A DNA stretch of 33,272 bases from an uncultured Arthrobacter sp. (GTDB lineage: Bacteria > Actinomycetota > Actinomycetes > Actinomycetales > Micrococcaceae): NCBI GenBank assembly GCA_937873245.1, contig CALMVY010000368.1:1-33272 (forward strand). The letters are read 5' to 3'. The position numbers were made by a program, and so were the translations under genes. Numbering within the stretch: position 1 is the stretch's first letter; the number at the start of each line of letters is the position of its first letter. This document shows positions 6,062 to 14,729 of this stretch, one piece after another. The notes under the pieces were generated by a model. That model was not told the DNA's origin and searched no databases. It saw only the letters and a program-made list of their open reading frames with translations.

Positions 6062-7875
6062 TGAATAATCCGGCCGAAATGGTTGTCCCCAGAGTCCAGG
6101 CAGCAATTGCCAGCGCGTTCGGCGAAGAGTACCGCGGCACGGATCCCGTGGTCCGGCCCTCGCAGTTCGCGGACATCCAGATCAACGCGGCCATGGCGCT
6201 CGCCAAGAAGGTCGGCATGCCGCCGAGGGACGCCGCCGCCAGGATCGTCGAGGCCCTGGACCTGGACGGGATCTGCACCGCCGTCGAAATCTCCGGACCC
6301 GGCTTCATCAACCTGACCTTCGACGGGACGTGGATCGAAGAGCTGCTCAACGCCGAATCACCCGGCGCCCCGGCCGCGGCGCCGGCCGAAGCCCAGCGCG
6401 TCGTCGTCGACTATTCCTCCCCGAACGTCGCCAAGGAAATGCACGTCGGCCACCTGCGCACCACGGTGGTGGGGGACAGCCTCGTGAAGGTATTCGAGGC
6501 GCTGGGGGACACCGTCATCCGGCAGAACCACATCGGCGACTGGGGCACGCCGTTCGGCATGCTGATCGAGCACTGGCTGGAGATCGGCGAGGACTCCCCG
6601 GAAGCGGCGCTGCTGGTCGATGACCCCAGTGCGTTCTACCAGGCGGCCCGGGCCAAGTTCGACGCCTCAGCCACCGATGAGGACGGGTTCGCCACGCGCG
6701 CGCGGCTCCGGGTGGTCGCGCTGCAGGGCGGCGACGCGGAGACCTTCGCCGTCTGGCAGCGGCTGGTGGCCCAGTCCAAACGCTACTTCAACGCCATCTA
6801 CGCGATGCTGGGCATCAGCCTCACGGACGATCACATCGCCGGTGAAAGCTCCTACGACGCCCATCTGGCACAGCTGTGCCAGGAACTCGAGGACCGCGGC
6901 ATCGCCCGGATCAGCGACGGCGCCCTGTGCACCTTCCCGGCCGGCTTCACCGGCCGTGACGGCCTGCCGATGCCGCTCATCATCCGCAAGTCCGACGGCG
7001 GCTACGGTTACGGCACCACGGACCTCGCCACCATCCGGTACCGGGTCCGCGAGCTCGAGGCCAACCGCGTCCTGTACGTCGTGGGCGCGCCGCAGAACAT
7101 GCACCTGCGCATGGTCATGGCCACGGCCCGCGAAGCCGGCTGGCTGCCGGACACGGTGGAGGCCGTGCACGTGCAGATCGGCAACGTGCTGGGGGAGGAC
7201 GGGAAGATCCTGAAGTCCCGTTCCGGCGCACCGGTCAAGCTCATGGCCCTGCTGGAGGAAGCCGTGGAGCGCGCCCGCGCCGTCATCGACGCCAGCCGGC
7301 CCGAGCTCACCGAAGAAGAACGCACCGTGACCGCCCGGCAGGTGGGCATCGGCGCGGTCAAATACGCCGACCTCTCCGTGGGGCACGACACCGAATACGT
7401 CTTCGACTTCGACCGGATGCTGGCCCTGAGCGGCAACACCGGACCCTACGTGCAGTACGCCGCCGCGAGGATCCGTTCGATCCTGCGCAAGGCCGGGGTG
7501 CTGGAGCAGCATGTCGCCGGAACCGAAGCAGCCGGATTCGACGTTTCCGGAACCGACGGTGCCGGAACCGACAGCGACGGCGGCATGCCGGCGACGGTGA
7601 TCGCCGTCGTCGAACCCGCCGAACGTGCACTGGCCCTGCACCTTCTCGAATACGGCGCCACCCTGTACAAGGTGCGCGAGGTCCTGGAACCGCACCGGCT
7701 GTGCACGTACCTGTTTGAACTCGCGCAGCTCTTCACCTCCTTCTACGACCAGTGCCCCGTGCTGAAATCCGAGGACTCGGTGCGGGAATCGCGGCTCGCC
7801 CTCTGTGCCCTGGTTTTGCGCCGGCTGTCCGAGGGACTGGACCTGCTCGGCATCGAGACCCCGGAGAACATGTGA
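6061..7875 (+). CDS. argS: Arginyl-tRNA synthetase (E. coli-like type)
   Basis: The 604-residue class I enzyme charges tRNA-Arg. An N-terminal additional domain (VQAAIASAFGEEYRG, QINAAMALAKK, ISGPGFINLTF) is followed by the catalytic core with the HIGH-like motif SSPNVAKEMHVGHLRTTVVG, NHIGDWGTPFGMLIEH, the GYGYGTTDLATIRYR segment and GKILKSRSG in the KMSKS position. The C-terminal helical domain ends LDLLGIETPENM. Length and motifs fit the roughly 577-residue E. coli group. A 20-25 residue Gly/Thr/Asp-rich insertion (about 7508-7590, repeating CCGGAACCGAC) sits in the anticodon-binding domain. The start is taken as the GTG at 6061 from a leaderless -10 box; TTG 6052 or ATG 6079 are alternatives. 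The stop codon overlaps the menD start. It may be a second argS in the genome, which this window cannot show. Confidence 0.92.
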   Translation: MNNPAEMVVPRVQAAIASAFGEEYRGTDPVVRPSQFADIQINAAMALAKKVGMPPRDAAARIVEALDLDGICTAVEISGPGFINLTFDGTWIEELLNAESPGAPAAAPAEAQRVVVDYSSPNVAKEMHVGHLRTTVVGDSLVKVFEALGDTVIRQNHIGDWGTPFGMLIEHWLEIGEDSPEAALLVDDPSAFYQAARAKFDASATDEDGFATRARLRVVALQGGDAETFAVWQRLVAQSKRYFNAIYAMLGISLTDDHIAGESSYDAHLAQLCQELEDRGIARISDGALCTFPAGFTGRDGLPMPLIIRKSDGGYGYGTTDLATIRYRVRELEANRVLYVVGAPQNMHLRMVMATAREAGWLPDTVEAVHVQIGNVLGEDGKILKSRSGAPVKLMALLEEAVERARAVIDASRPELTEEERTVTARQVGIGAVKYADLSVGHDTEYVFDFDRMLALSGNTGPYVQYAAARIRSILRKAGVLEQHVAGTEAAGFDVSGTDGAGTDSDGGMPATVIAVVEPAERALALHLLEYGATLYKVREVLEPHRLCTYLFELAQLFTSFYDQCPVLKSEDSVRESRLALCALVLRRLSEGLDLLGIETPENM

Positions 7876-9650
7876 GCCCGGGGCCCGGCGGCGGGGACAT
7901 CCCCGGCGGGGATGCCCCCGGCGCGGATTCACAGGGCGCGGATGCACGGGGCGCGGGGGAGCTGACCGCGCTGGATTCCGCGCGGATCGCCGTCGCGGCC
8001 CTGCTGCTCGAAGGAGTGCGCTACGTGGTGGTGGCGCCCGGCTCGCGCTCCGCTCCCATGGCCTATGCCCTGGCCGAGGCCGACGCCGCCGGGCGCGTCG
8101 AGCTGCTGGTGCGGATCGACGAGCGCGACGCCGGCTTCACGGCCCTGGGCCTGGCCCTGGCCACGGGGACGCCCGCGGCCGTACTCACCACGTCCGGGAC
8201 CGCCGTCGGCAATCTCCTGCCGGCGGTGATGGAGGCCAACCACGCCGCGGTCCCGCTCGTGGTGATCTCGGCCGACCGTCCCGAGGAACTCCGCGGGACG
8301 GGCGCCAACCAGACCACGGTGCAGCTGGACCTCTTCGGTGAGCATGTCCGCTTCGCAGCGGATGTGCCGGCCGGCAGCGACCCGCGGCGCGCCGTCGAGA
8401 CCGCGCTCAGCGCCGCCACCGGGGCCTTCGAGGACACCCCGCCCGGCCCGGTGCAGCTCAACCTGGCCTTCCGTGACCCGCTCGTGCCCGCCCCCGGCGA
8501 CAGGCTCCCGCCCGAGTCCGGCCGCCGGGTGTACCGCGCGCCCCGCGGCCCGCTGGCCCTGGATTTCCCGCCCGCCTCGGCCGGCCTGCCGGAACGGCGC
8601 ACCGTCGTCCTGGCAGGGCACGACGCCGGCCCGGTCGCCGAAGCCTTCGCACGGGCCCACGGCCTGCCCCTGCTCGCAGAGCCGTCCTCCAACGCGCGGT
8701 TCGGGCCGAACGCCGTGGGACCCTACCGGATTCTGCTCGATGCCTTCGGCCCGGACTCCGCGCAGCCGATCGAGCGCGTCGTGCTCTTCGGCCGGCCCAC
8801 CCTTTCCCGGCCGGTGAGCGCACTGCTGGCCCGCGCCGATGTCCCCTCCGCCCTGTACCAGCCGGTGCCCGTGGCCTGGTATGAGCCCGGCCGCCGCACC
8901 GAACTCCCGCTCGACAATCTGGCGGACCTGGCCGACTTCGCCGGCGTGGGCTCCGCGGCGTGGCTGGATGCCTGGCTCCTGGCCGGGGCCGCCGCCCAGC
9001 ACGCCGTCGACCTGGCGTTGGCCGGACCCGCGGCGACCGGGCCCGCCGTCGGCGCCCTGGTCTGGGAACATACGCGCGGACAGCTCGTACTCGGCTCCTC
9101 CAACGGCATCCGCGACGTCGACCTCGCCGGCGCGCCCGCCCCGGAACCGGGCGCCGTGGTCTTCGCCAACCGGGGACTCTCCGGAATCGACGGCACCCTC
9201 GCCACAGCCACCGGCATCGCCCTGGGCGGCCGGCAGGAAACCACCGTGCTGCTGGGCGACGTCACCTTCCTGCACGACGCCGGCGGGCTGCTGCTCGGCG
9301 CGGGCGAAGAGGAACCCGCCCTGCGGATCGTGGTCCTCAACGACGCCGGCGGGGCCATCTTCGGGCTGCTGGAGCACGGCGCCGTCGAGGCCGCCGGCCG
9401 CTACGGAGCCGCCGTCGAGCGCCTCTTCGGCACCCCGCACAGCGTGGACCTCGCCGCCCTCGCGGCGGCCTACGGGGTCGCGCACCGCTCGGTCAGCACG
9501 ACGGCGGAGCTCGCCGAGGCGCTGGCGGAGCCGTGGGAGGGCCGCAGCATCATCGAGGTCCGCACGGACCGGCACGGGCTGCGGGAGCTGCACGCGCGCA
9601 TCCGGGCCGCCGTGGGCGCAGCAGTGGCCGGAGTCCTCGCGGCGGAGTAG
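7872..9650 (+). CDS. menD: SEPHCHC synthase (menaquinone biosynthesis)
   Basis: MenD uses thiamine diphosphate to join 2-oxoglutarate and isochorismate, an early step to menaquinone. The 592-residue product shows VVVAPGSRSAPMAYAL and RIDERDAGFTALGLA, then the glutamate/pyrimidine-domain segment VLTTSGTAVGNLLPAVMEA and ISADRPEELRGTGANQT. Near residues 461-491 comes the ThDP/Mg motif GDVTFLHDAGGLL with NDAGGAIF. The GTG at 7872 overlaps the argS stop by 4 nt, indicating translational coupling. The first 30 residues are a Gly/Asp/Ala-rich repeat (GGDIPGGDAPGADSQGADAR) not part of the fold. A palindromic terminator follows. The menF, menG and menJ genes lie a few kilobases downstream. Confidence 0.93.
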   Translation: MSPGPGGGDIPGGDAPGADSQGADARGAGELTALDSARIAVAALLLEGVRYVVVAPGSRSAPMAYALAEADAAGRVELLVRIDERDAGFTALGLALATGTPAAVLTTSGTAVGNLLPAVMEANHAAVPLVVISADRPEELRGTGANQTTVQLDLFGEHVRFAADVPAGSDPRRAVETALSAATGAFEDTPPGPVQLNLAFRDPLVPAPGDRLPPESGRRVYRAPRGPLALDFPPASAGLPERRTVVLAGHDAGPVAEAFARAHGLPLLAEPSSNARFGPNAVGPYRILLDAFGPDSAQPIERVVLFGRPTLSRPVSALLARADVPSALYQPVPVAWYEPGRRTELPLDNLADLADFAGVGSAAWLDAWLLAGAAAQHAVDLALAGPAATGPAVGALVWEHTRGQLVLGSSNGIRDVDLAGAPAPEPGAVVFANRGLSGIDGTLATATGIALGGRQETTVLLGDVTFLHDAGGLLLGAGEEEPALRIVVLNDAGGAIFGLLEHGAVEAAGRYGAAVERLFGTPHSVDLAALAAAYGVAHRSVSTTAELAEALAEPWEGRSIIEVRTDRHGLRELHARIRAAVGAAVAGVLAAE

Positions 9651-9676
9651 CACACTCCCGGGAATCGCTACGGAAA

Positions 9677-9714
9677 CGGACAGCCGCTACGTGGATCCAC
9701 GTAGCGGCTGTCCG
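9677..9714. terminator. Perfect 38-nt palindrome, bidirectional terminator candidate
   Basis: The sequence is exactly self-complementary around GGATCC (centre 9695/9696), with arms containing ACAGCCGCTACGTGG. It lies between the convergent ends of menD and the ABC-transporter ATPase gene, where it can stop transcription from both sides. There is no U-tract. Confidence 0.65.
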
Positions 9715-9753
9715 AAATCGGCGCGGAATCCGCCGCGCGGCGCGAAAAGGGAG

Positions 9754-10557
9754 TTACTCCGCGATCTCGATGTGCGTCGGGTCGAGGACGCGGCGGAGGA
9801 ATTCCTTGGTGCGGGCATGGGTGGGGGCACTGATGACCCGTTCGGCCACACCTTCCTCCACCACAACGCCGCCGTCCATGAACACCACGCGGTCGGCCAC
9901 TTCGCGGGCGAAGCCCATCTCGTGGGTCACCACAAGCATGGTCATGCCTTCCTTGGCCAGGTTGCGCATGACGGACAGGACATCGCCTACGGTCTCCGGG
10001 TCCAGGGCCGAGGTGGGCTCATCGAACAGCATCAGCTCGGGGTCCATGCTCAGCGCCCGGGCAATGGCCACACGCTGCTGCTGGCCGCCGGAGAGCTGGT
10101 CAGGGAAACGGTCGGCGAGGTGTCCCAGGCCCACACGCTCCAGGTTCTTCATGGCCACGGCCGAGGCGTCCGCCTGGCTGCGCTTGAGCACCTTGGTCTG
10201 GGCAATGGTGCAGTTCTGCAGCGCGTTCAGGTGCGGGAAAAGATTGAACTGCTGGAAGACCATGCCCACCTTGCGGCGCATCTTGTCGATGTCCACATCC
10301 GGGTCGGTCGCCTCGAAGCCGCCGACGTGGACGCTGCCCACGTTCGGCTGCTCCAGCAGGTTCACGCAGCGCAGCAGGGTGGACTTGCCCGAGCCGGACG
10401 GTCCGATCAGGCACACGACCTCGCCGGGTTTCACATCAAGGCTGATGCCCTTGAGTACTTCGTTGGATCCATAGGACTTGCGGAGGTCCGTGATGGACAC
10501 GCCGGCGGCGTGGACGGTGCCGCTGGGACCGTGGGCGTTCTGTTCGACGTTGTTCAT
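9754..10557 (-). CDS. Polar amino-acid ABC transporter, ATP-binding protein
   Basis: The 267-residue ATPase powers an amino-acid importer. It has Walker A GPSGSGKST at residues 52-60, Q-loop MVFQQFNLFPHLNALQN, signature LSGGQQQRVAIARAL, Walker B LMLFDEPTSALD and the H-loop VVTHEMGFAREVADRVVFM. These are typical of the GlnQ/GltL/ArtP group. The start at 10557 (MNNVEQNAHG) has AGGACAG upstream and lies 11 nt after the permease stop. The frame stays open far upstream but overlaps the permease gene there. It is the third gene of the binding protein - permease - ATPase operon. The substrate cannot be decided from the sequence. Confidence 0.9.
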   Translation of the reverse strand: MNNVEQNAHGPSGTVHAAGVSITDLRKSYGSNEVLKGISLDVKPGEVVCLIGPSGSGKSTLLRCVNLLEQPNVGSVHVGGFEATDPDVDIDKMRRKVGMVFQQFNLFPHLNALQNCTIAQTKVLKRSQADASAVAMKNLERVGLGHLADRFPDQLSGGQQQRVAIARALSMDPELMLFDEPTSALDPETVGDVLSVMRNLAKEGMTMLVVTHEMGFAREVADRVVFMDGGVVVEEGVAERVISAPTHARTKEFLRRVLDPTHIEIAE

Positions 10558-10568
10558 GACTGTCCTGC

Positions 10569-11360
10569 CTATCGCTTCGTCCGCGCGGAGCGGCTTTCGA
10601 ACTTCCGGGCCAAGAGGCTCAGCGGGATGGTGATCACCAGGTAGAAGGCGCCGGCGACCAGGAGCGGGGTCAGGCCCGCACCGAGGCTGGAGATCCCGTC
10701 GCGGCCGAACTTCGTGAGCTCGTACTGCGAAGCGGTGAGGCCCAGCACGTAGATCAGCGAGGAGTCCTTGGTCAGCAGGATGACCTCGTTGGTCAGCGGC
10801 GGCAGGACGATCCGGAACGCCTGCGGGATGACGATGGAGACCATCGCCCGCCACTGCGGCATGCCCAGTGAACGGGCGGCCTCCATCTGGCCCTTCGGCA
10901 CGGCCTGCAGGCCGGCGCGGAGGGTTTCGGCGATGTAGGCCGCGGCCACCATGCCGAGCGAGATCATGGCCACTACGGTCACGTTCCATGAAACACCGAA
11001 GGCCAGGGGCACGCCGTAGCCGAACGCGATGAAGACCAGCAGGGCCGGGATGCCCCGGAAGAATTCGATGTAGCCGGTGGCCAGCCAGCGGTACAGCGGG
11101 AACGAGGAGAGCTTCATGAGGGCCAGCAGCAGGCCGCCGGACAGGCCCACCATGAAGCCCAGGGCCGTGTAGATCAGGGTGTTCTTGAGGCCCACGAGGA
11201 TGATGTCCGGGAACATCGGGCCGATCTTGGAGAAGTTGAAGACGCTGTTGCTGATGGTCTCCCAGTCCGTGGCCAGGATCAGGGCGATCACGGCGACCAC
11301 AAAGATTCCGGCCTGGACGTACAGGCTGACTCTGGCTCGTTGACGTGCGGTCATTGCCAT
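10569..11360 (-). CDS. Polar amino-acid ABC transporter, permease
   Basis: The 263-residue inner-membrane protein has an N-terminal TM (residues 12-29), then the HisM/GlnP-type core with the conserved GLKNTLIYTALGF entry. The family segment YIEFFRGIPALLVFIAFG and the EAA loop EAARSLGMPQWRAMVSIVIP follow, where the ATPase docks. KDSSLIYVLGLTASQYE lies near the C-terminus. Permeases of this family work as dimers. The gene sits between the binding-protein gene, from which a large hairpin separates it, and the ATPase gene. Only one permease gene is present, suggesting a homodimer. Confidence 0.9.
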   Translation of the reverse strand: MAMTARQRARVSLYVQAGIFVVAVIALILATDWETISNSVFNFSKIGPMFPDIILVGLKNTLIYTALGFMVGLSGGLLLALMKLSSFPLYRWLATGYIEFFRGIPALLVFIAFGYGVPLAFGVSWNVTVVAMISLGMVAAAYIAETLRAGLQAVPKGQMEAARSLGMPQWRAMVSIVIPQAFRIVLPPLTNEVILLTKDSSLIYVLGLTASQYELTKFGRDGISSLGAGLTPLLVAGAFYLVITIPLSLLARKFESRSARTKR

Positions 11361-11381
11361 GGTGTTCTCACATTCGTTTTG

Positions 11382-11435
11382 CGCAGTTGAGGCCCCGTAC
11401 GGACTGTCGTCCAGCGGTACGGGGCCTCAACTGCG
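11382..11435. terminator. Intercistronic hairpin between binding-protein and permease genes
   Basis: The 19-nt arm CGCAGTTGAGGCCCCGTAC (11382-11400) is perfectly inverted at 11417-11435 with a 16-nt loop. It lies inside the minus-strand ABC operon, 19 bp after the binding-protein stop and 21 bp before the permease start. There is no U-tract. It probably allows partial termination or protects the 3' end, so that binding protein is made in excess. Confidence 0.65.
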
Positions 11436-11454
11436 TCGGTCTCAGGCCGGGGTG

Positions 11455-12258
11455 CTACTTGGCGGCTTCGCCGAACCAGGTGGTCTCGAACTTCTTCAGC
11501 GTGCCGTCATCGGTCAGGCGCTTGAGCGTGCCGTTGACCTGGGTGGCCATCGCGGTGTTGCCCTTCTTGATGGAGATGCCGAGCTGTTCGCCGGTGGTGA
11601 AGTTCTCCACGCGCTTGAACTTGGTATCGTCCTTGACGGCGTAGGCGAGGACGGACTGGTTGCCCAGGGCGGCGTCGATGGTTCCGGCCTGCAGGGCCTG
11701 GACCAGGAGCCCGGTGTCCTCGAACTGCTGGGCGTCGAGGCCCTTCTCGGCGGCGTACTTGGCGCCGGTGGTGGCCTGCTGGACGCCCACCTTCTTGCCC
11801 TTGGCGCTCTCAAGGTCCGTGATCCCGGAAGCCTCGCTGGCCACCAGGGTCAGGTCATCGTTCATGTACGGGCTGGAGAAGTCCATGACCGACTTGCGGG
11901 TGTCCGTGATGGAGACGGACGAGATGGAGAGGTCGCACTGGGTCAGGGCGGTGCCGGTCTCGATGGCCTCGAAGGAGCTGTCAACAACGCTGAGTTCGGC
12001 CTTCAGGTCCTTGGCCACCTCGGCTGCGATGTCCATGTCGAACCCGACGATCTTGCCGTCCTTCTGGAATTCGAACGGCTCGTAGGGCACGTCCGAGCAG
12101 ACCGTCAGCTTGCCGGCGTTGATGAGCTGCACGCCGCCCTCGGAGGTGGCTGCGGGAGTGGAACTGCCGCCACAGGCCGTGAGCGTGAGAGCGCCGACGG
12201 CGAGGATTGCGGCTGCCTTGGCGGACAACTTTGCCGTGGCGAGGGACTTGAGCTGCAT
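11455..12258 (-). CDS. Amino-acid ABC transporter substrate-binding lipoprotein
   Basis: The 267-residue product has a lipoprotein signal peptide with lipobox LTACGG (Cys near residue 29) and a Ser/Thr/Gly linker. The SBP family 3 fold follows: KLTVCSDVPYEPFEFQKDGK, VGFDMDIAAEVAKDL, LTQCDLSISSVSITDTRKSV, MDFSSPYMNDDL, GKKVGVQQATTG and TIDAALGNQSVLAY. It would capture a polar amino acid outside the membrane and pass it to the permease encoded downstream. AAGGGAAG precedes the ATG. The 173-bp upstream gap holds TACACT/TATAAG-like boxes near 12315-12325 and a GAAAC-AAA-GTTTC dyad near 12350-12362, so the operon has its own promoter region separate from menF. Ligand identity is not determinable. 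Confidence 0.9.
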   Translation of the reverse strand: MQLKSLATAKLSAKAAAILAVGALTLTACGGSSTPAATSEGGVQLINAGKLTVCSDVPYEPFEFQKDGKIVGFDMDIAAEVAKDLKAELSVVDSSFEAIETGTALTQCDLSISSVSITDTRKSVMDFSSPYMNDDLTLVASEASGITDLESAKGKKVGVQQATTGAKYAAEKGLDAQQFEDTGLLVQALQAGTIDAALGNQSVLAYAVKDDTKFKRVENFTTGEQLGISIKKGNTAMATQVNGTLKRLTDDGTLKKFETTWFGEAAK

Positions 12259-12431
12259 GGTTTCTTCCCTTTTGTTGCAGGTTATTGCAGGAGCAGGCGT
12301 GACTTAATCGGCTTATAGTGTATCGCCGAATACGAGATGTGCATCACAGGAAACTTTGTTTCACCATTGGATAACTATTGTCGAGACTAGCGCAAGGTGC
12401 GCCGGCGGCAATGTGTCTCCTATCCCGGACT

Positions 12432-13844
12432 CTAGCTGTTGATGCCGAGGGACTCCAGCATCGGCCGGAACTTCGCCCAGGTCTCGGCGAGTTCGGCTTC
12501 GGGCACGGATCCCTCGACCACGCCGCAGCCCGCGTACAGCCGCACCGTCTCGGGGGACTCGATGACCGCGCCGCGCAGCGCGATGCCCCATTCCCCGTTG
12601 CCGGCCGCGTCCAGCCAGCCGACCGGTCCGGCATAGGGTCCGCGGTCCAGGTGCTCCAGCCTGCGGATCAGGGCACCCGCCACGGTGGTGGGCGTGCCGC
12701 AGACCGCCGCCGTGGGATGGAGGGCGTTGATCAGGGCAAGGCACGTGGGCACATGGCCCTCGACCTCGGTCAGCTCGGCCTTCACATCCGAGGCGAGGTG
12801 CCAGACGTTGGGGAGCTCCAGGATAAAAGGTTCGCTGTGCGCGTTCATCGCTTCCGAGAACGGCGCCAGCTGGGTGGTCAAGGACTGGATGGCGATGTCG
12901 TGTTCGTGCCGCTGCTTTTCGGAGCCCGCCAGCACCCGTTCGGCGAACTCCAGCGGCGAGCCGGCCATGCCGTCGGCGTCGCGGCGGTCCAGGGTGCCGG
13001 CCAGGACGCGGGCCTGCGCTGTGCGCCCCTCCACCTGGATCAGCATCTCCGGAGTGGCGCCCACCAGCCCGTCGACGCCATAGGTCCAGCATTCGCGGTA
13101 CCGGGCGGACAGTTCGCGCAGCACCTGTGCGGCATTGACACCGGTGGGGAGGGTGGCCACGATATCCCGCGCCAGCACCAGCTTCTCCAGGGCGCCGGCC
13201 CGGATCTCCTCGACCCCGGCGGCGACGGCGGCCATCCAGTCTTCCTCGCTCAGCGACCCGGTGTGCAGCGTTGCCCCGGCGGCCAGCGGCATGGGGCGGA
13301 CAACGGTGCCGCCCGCCTGCGCGGCAGCGGCACCAGCGCCGGCTTCCGACGTCGGGCCGTCCGCCGCGGTGCCGTCCGGCGCAGCGACGCCGCCGCCAAG
13401 CCAGCGGTCCAGCGCGGCGCGCGCGCCCGCCGCGGTGAGTTCGACGTCGTCGAACGTCAACTGGGTGAGCCAGGCCTGGCCGCCACGCAGCCCCACGACA
13501 ATTTCAGGAACGATCAGCCGCGACTCGTGCGCGGAGGCTTTGGAGAACGCGAAGGAACCGAAGGCGACCGGGCCGGTGCCGGGCCATTCCACGGCATCCT
13601 CGATCTCGGCCTCCAAGACCAGGTGGCGCCACCAGATGTCCGCCTCGAGGAAGCGCTCGGGCCCTGAGGCGGTAAACCGGGCCACCTCACCGAAGCCCAC
13701 CAGGCCCGCTTCGCGGCGGGTCCAGCAGAGAAGGTCGTCGCGGACCAGAAACGACGGCAGCCCCCCGGGGAATGATTCTGCATCGAGGGGCACTGTCAGT
13801 GTTTTCAGTGTTTTGATAGTTCTGGTACGGAACGCGCTGGTCAT
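12432..13844 (-). CDS. menF: Isochorismate synthase (menaquinone biosynthesis)
   Basis: MenF converts chorismate to isochorismate, the substrate of MenD. The 470-residue product has the chorismate-binding domain in its C-terminal 260 residues: GALEKLVLARDIVA with the catalytic Lys, ATPEMLIQVEG, ARVLAGTLDRR, EKQRHEHDIAIQSL, LHPTAAVCGTPTTVA and RGPYAGPVGWLD, ending YAGCGVVEGSVPEAELAETW. The N-terminal half is less conserved and contains an Ala/Gly-rich stretch (APDGTAADGPTSEAGAGAAA). The gene is divergent from ubiE across 87 bp. No ribosome site is seen before the ATG; TAGTGT (13859-13854) nine bases upstream suggests a leaderless start. PchA/EntC-type enzymes are similar, but the menD/menG/menJ context favours menaquinone. 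Confidence 0.9.
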   Translation of the reverse strand: MTSAFRTRTIKTLKTLTVPLDAESFPGGLPSFLVRDDLLCWTRREAGLVGFGEVARFTASGPERFLEADIWWRHLVLEAEIEDAVEWPGTGPVAFGSFAFSKASAHESRLIVPEIVVGLRGGQAWLTQLTFDDVELTAAGARAALDRWLGGGVAAPDGTAADGPTSEAGAGAAAAQAGGTVVRPMPLAAGATLHTGSLSEEDWMAAVAAGVEEIRAGALEKLVLARDIVATLPTGVNAAQVLRELSARYRECWTYGVDGLVGATPEMLIQVEGRTAQARVLAGTLDRRDADGMAGSPLEFAERVLAGSEKQRHEHDIAIQSLTTQLAPFSEAMNAHSEPFILELPNVWHLASDVKAELTEVEGHVPTCLALINALHPTAAVCGTPTTVAGALIRRLEHLDRGPYAGPVGWLDAAGNGEWGIALRGAVIESPETVRLYAGCGVVEGSVPEAELAETWAKFRPMLESLGINS

Positions 13845-13919
13845 AGTGAGACAACACTACTCCCGCCCCCACCGGACTCCCTGCTCAGGGCGTGGTTCGT
13901 GGGTGCGCCGAACATTTGA

Positions 13920-13932
13920 GACAATGACAGGG
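13920..13932 (+). promoter_or_regulatory. Putative -10 box and leaderless start of ubiE/menG
   Basis: GACAAT (13920-13925) ends six bases before the GTG start at 13932. No ribosome site separates them beyond a weak CAGG. This spacing matches leaderless transcription; the -35 region is not clear. Confidence 0.4.
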
Positions 13933-14717
13933 TGAACCGAGCATCCTTGGATAAGCGTCCGGACGAAGTAGCCACGATGTTTGACGACGTCGCCCCCAAA
14001 TACGACGTCGTCAACGATGTCCTGTCGATGGGGCAGACGCGGCGTTGGCGCAAGGTTGTGGTCGAAGCCATGGATGTGAAGGCGGGCCAGCGGGTGCTCG
14101 ACCTCGCCGCCGGCACGGGTACGTCCAGCGAACCGTATGCCGACGCCGGCATCGACGTGATCGCCTGCGACTTCTCGCTCGGCATGCTCAAGGTCGGCAA
14201 GCGCCGCCGCCCCGACATCGACTTCATCGCCGGTGACGCCACCCGCCTGCCCTTCGCGGACAACACCTTCGATGCCAGCACCATCTCCTTCGGGCTGCGC
14301 AACGTCAATGAACCGAAGAAGGCCCTCGCCGAGATGCTGCGGGTCACCAAGCCCGGCGGCAAGCTGGTCATCGCCGAGTTCTCCCAGCCCGTGGTGCCGC
14401 TGTGGCGCACCATGTACACCGAATACCTCATGCGCGCGCTGCCGGCGATCGCGGTCAAGGTCTCCTCCAACCCGGACGCCTACGTCTACCTCGCCGAGTC
14501 CATCCGCGCCTGGCCGGACCAGGACCACCTCGCGGCCTGGCTGCAGGAAGCCGGCTGGGACGACGTCACCTACCGCAATCTCAGCGGCGGCATCGTCGCC
14601 GTGCACCGCGCCGTTAAGCCCGGCGCTGAGGCCGGCCCCGCCGCGGCTGCTGCTGCCCTGGCAGCCCACACCGGCCCCGTGGCGAAGCTGCGCCGCAACG
14701 CCCGGCCCGGGCGTTAG
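13932..14717 (+). CDS. ubiE: Demethylmenaquinone methyltransferase
   Basis: The 261-residue SAM-dependent methyltransferase (MenG/UbiE) adds the ring methyl group in the last core step to menaquinone. Family motifs are VATMFDDVAPKYDVVNDVLS at the N-terminus, the SAM loop VLDLAAGTGTSSEPYADAG, the acidic strand end IACDFSLGMLKVG, GDATRLPFADNTFDASTISF, GLRNVNEPKKALAEMLRVTK and a C-terminal YRNLSGGIVAVHRAVKP. About 30 extra Ala/Pro-rich residues follow the domain. It is the first gene of a tight unit with the MenJ-like reductase (12 nt gap) and the prenyl diphosphate synthase, and is divergent from menF. The start is GTG. Confidence 0.93.
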   Translation: MNRASLDKRPDEVATMFDDVAPKYDVVNDVLSMGQTRRWRKVVVEAMDVKAGQRVLDLAAGTGTSSEPYADAGIDVIACDFSLGMLKVGKRRRPDIDFIAGDATRLPFADNTFDASTISFGLRNVNEPKKALAEMLRVTKPGGKLVIAEFSQPVVPLWRTMYTEYLMRALPAIAVKVSSNPDAYVYLAESIRAWPDQDHLAAWLQEAGWDDVTYRNLSGGIVAVHRAVKPGAEAGPAAAAAALAAHTGPVAKLRRNARPGR

Positions 14718-14729
14718 TTCGTCGTTGCC

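Noticed and set aside
10558..10989. Upstream extension of the ABC ATPase frame
   Set aside because: It overlaps most of the permease C-terminal half and shows no conserved motif; the start at 10557 has a ribosome site.
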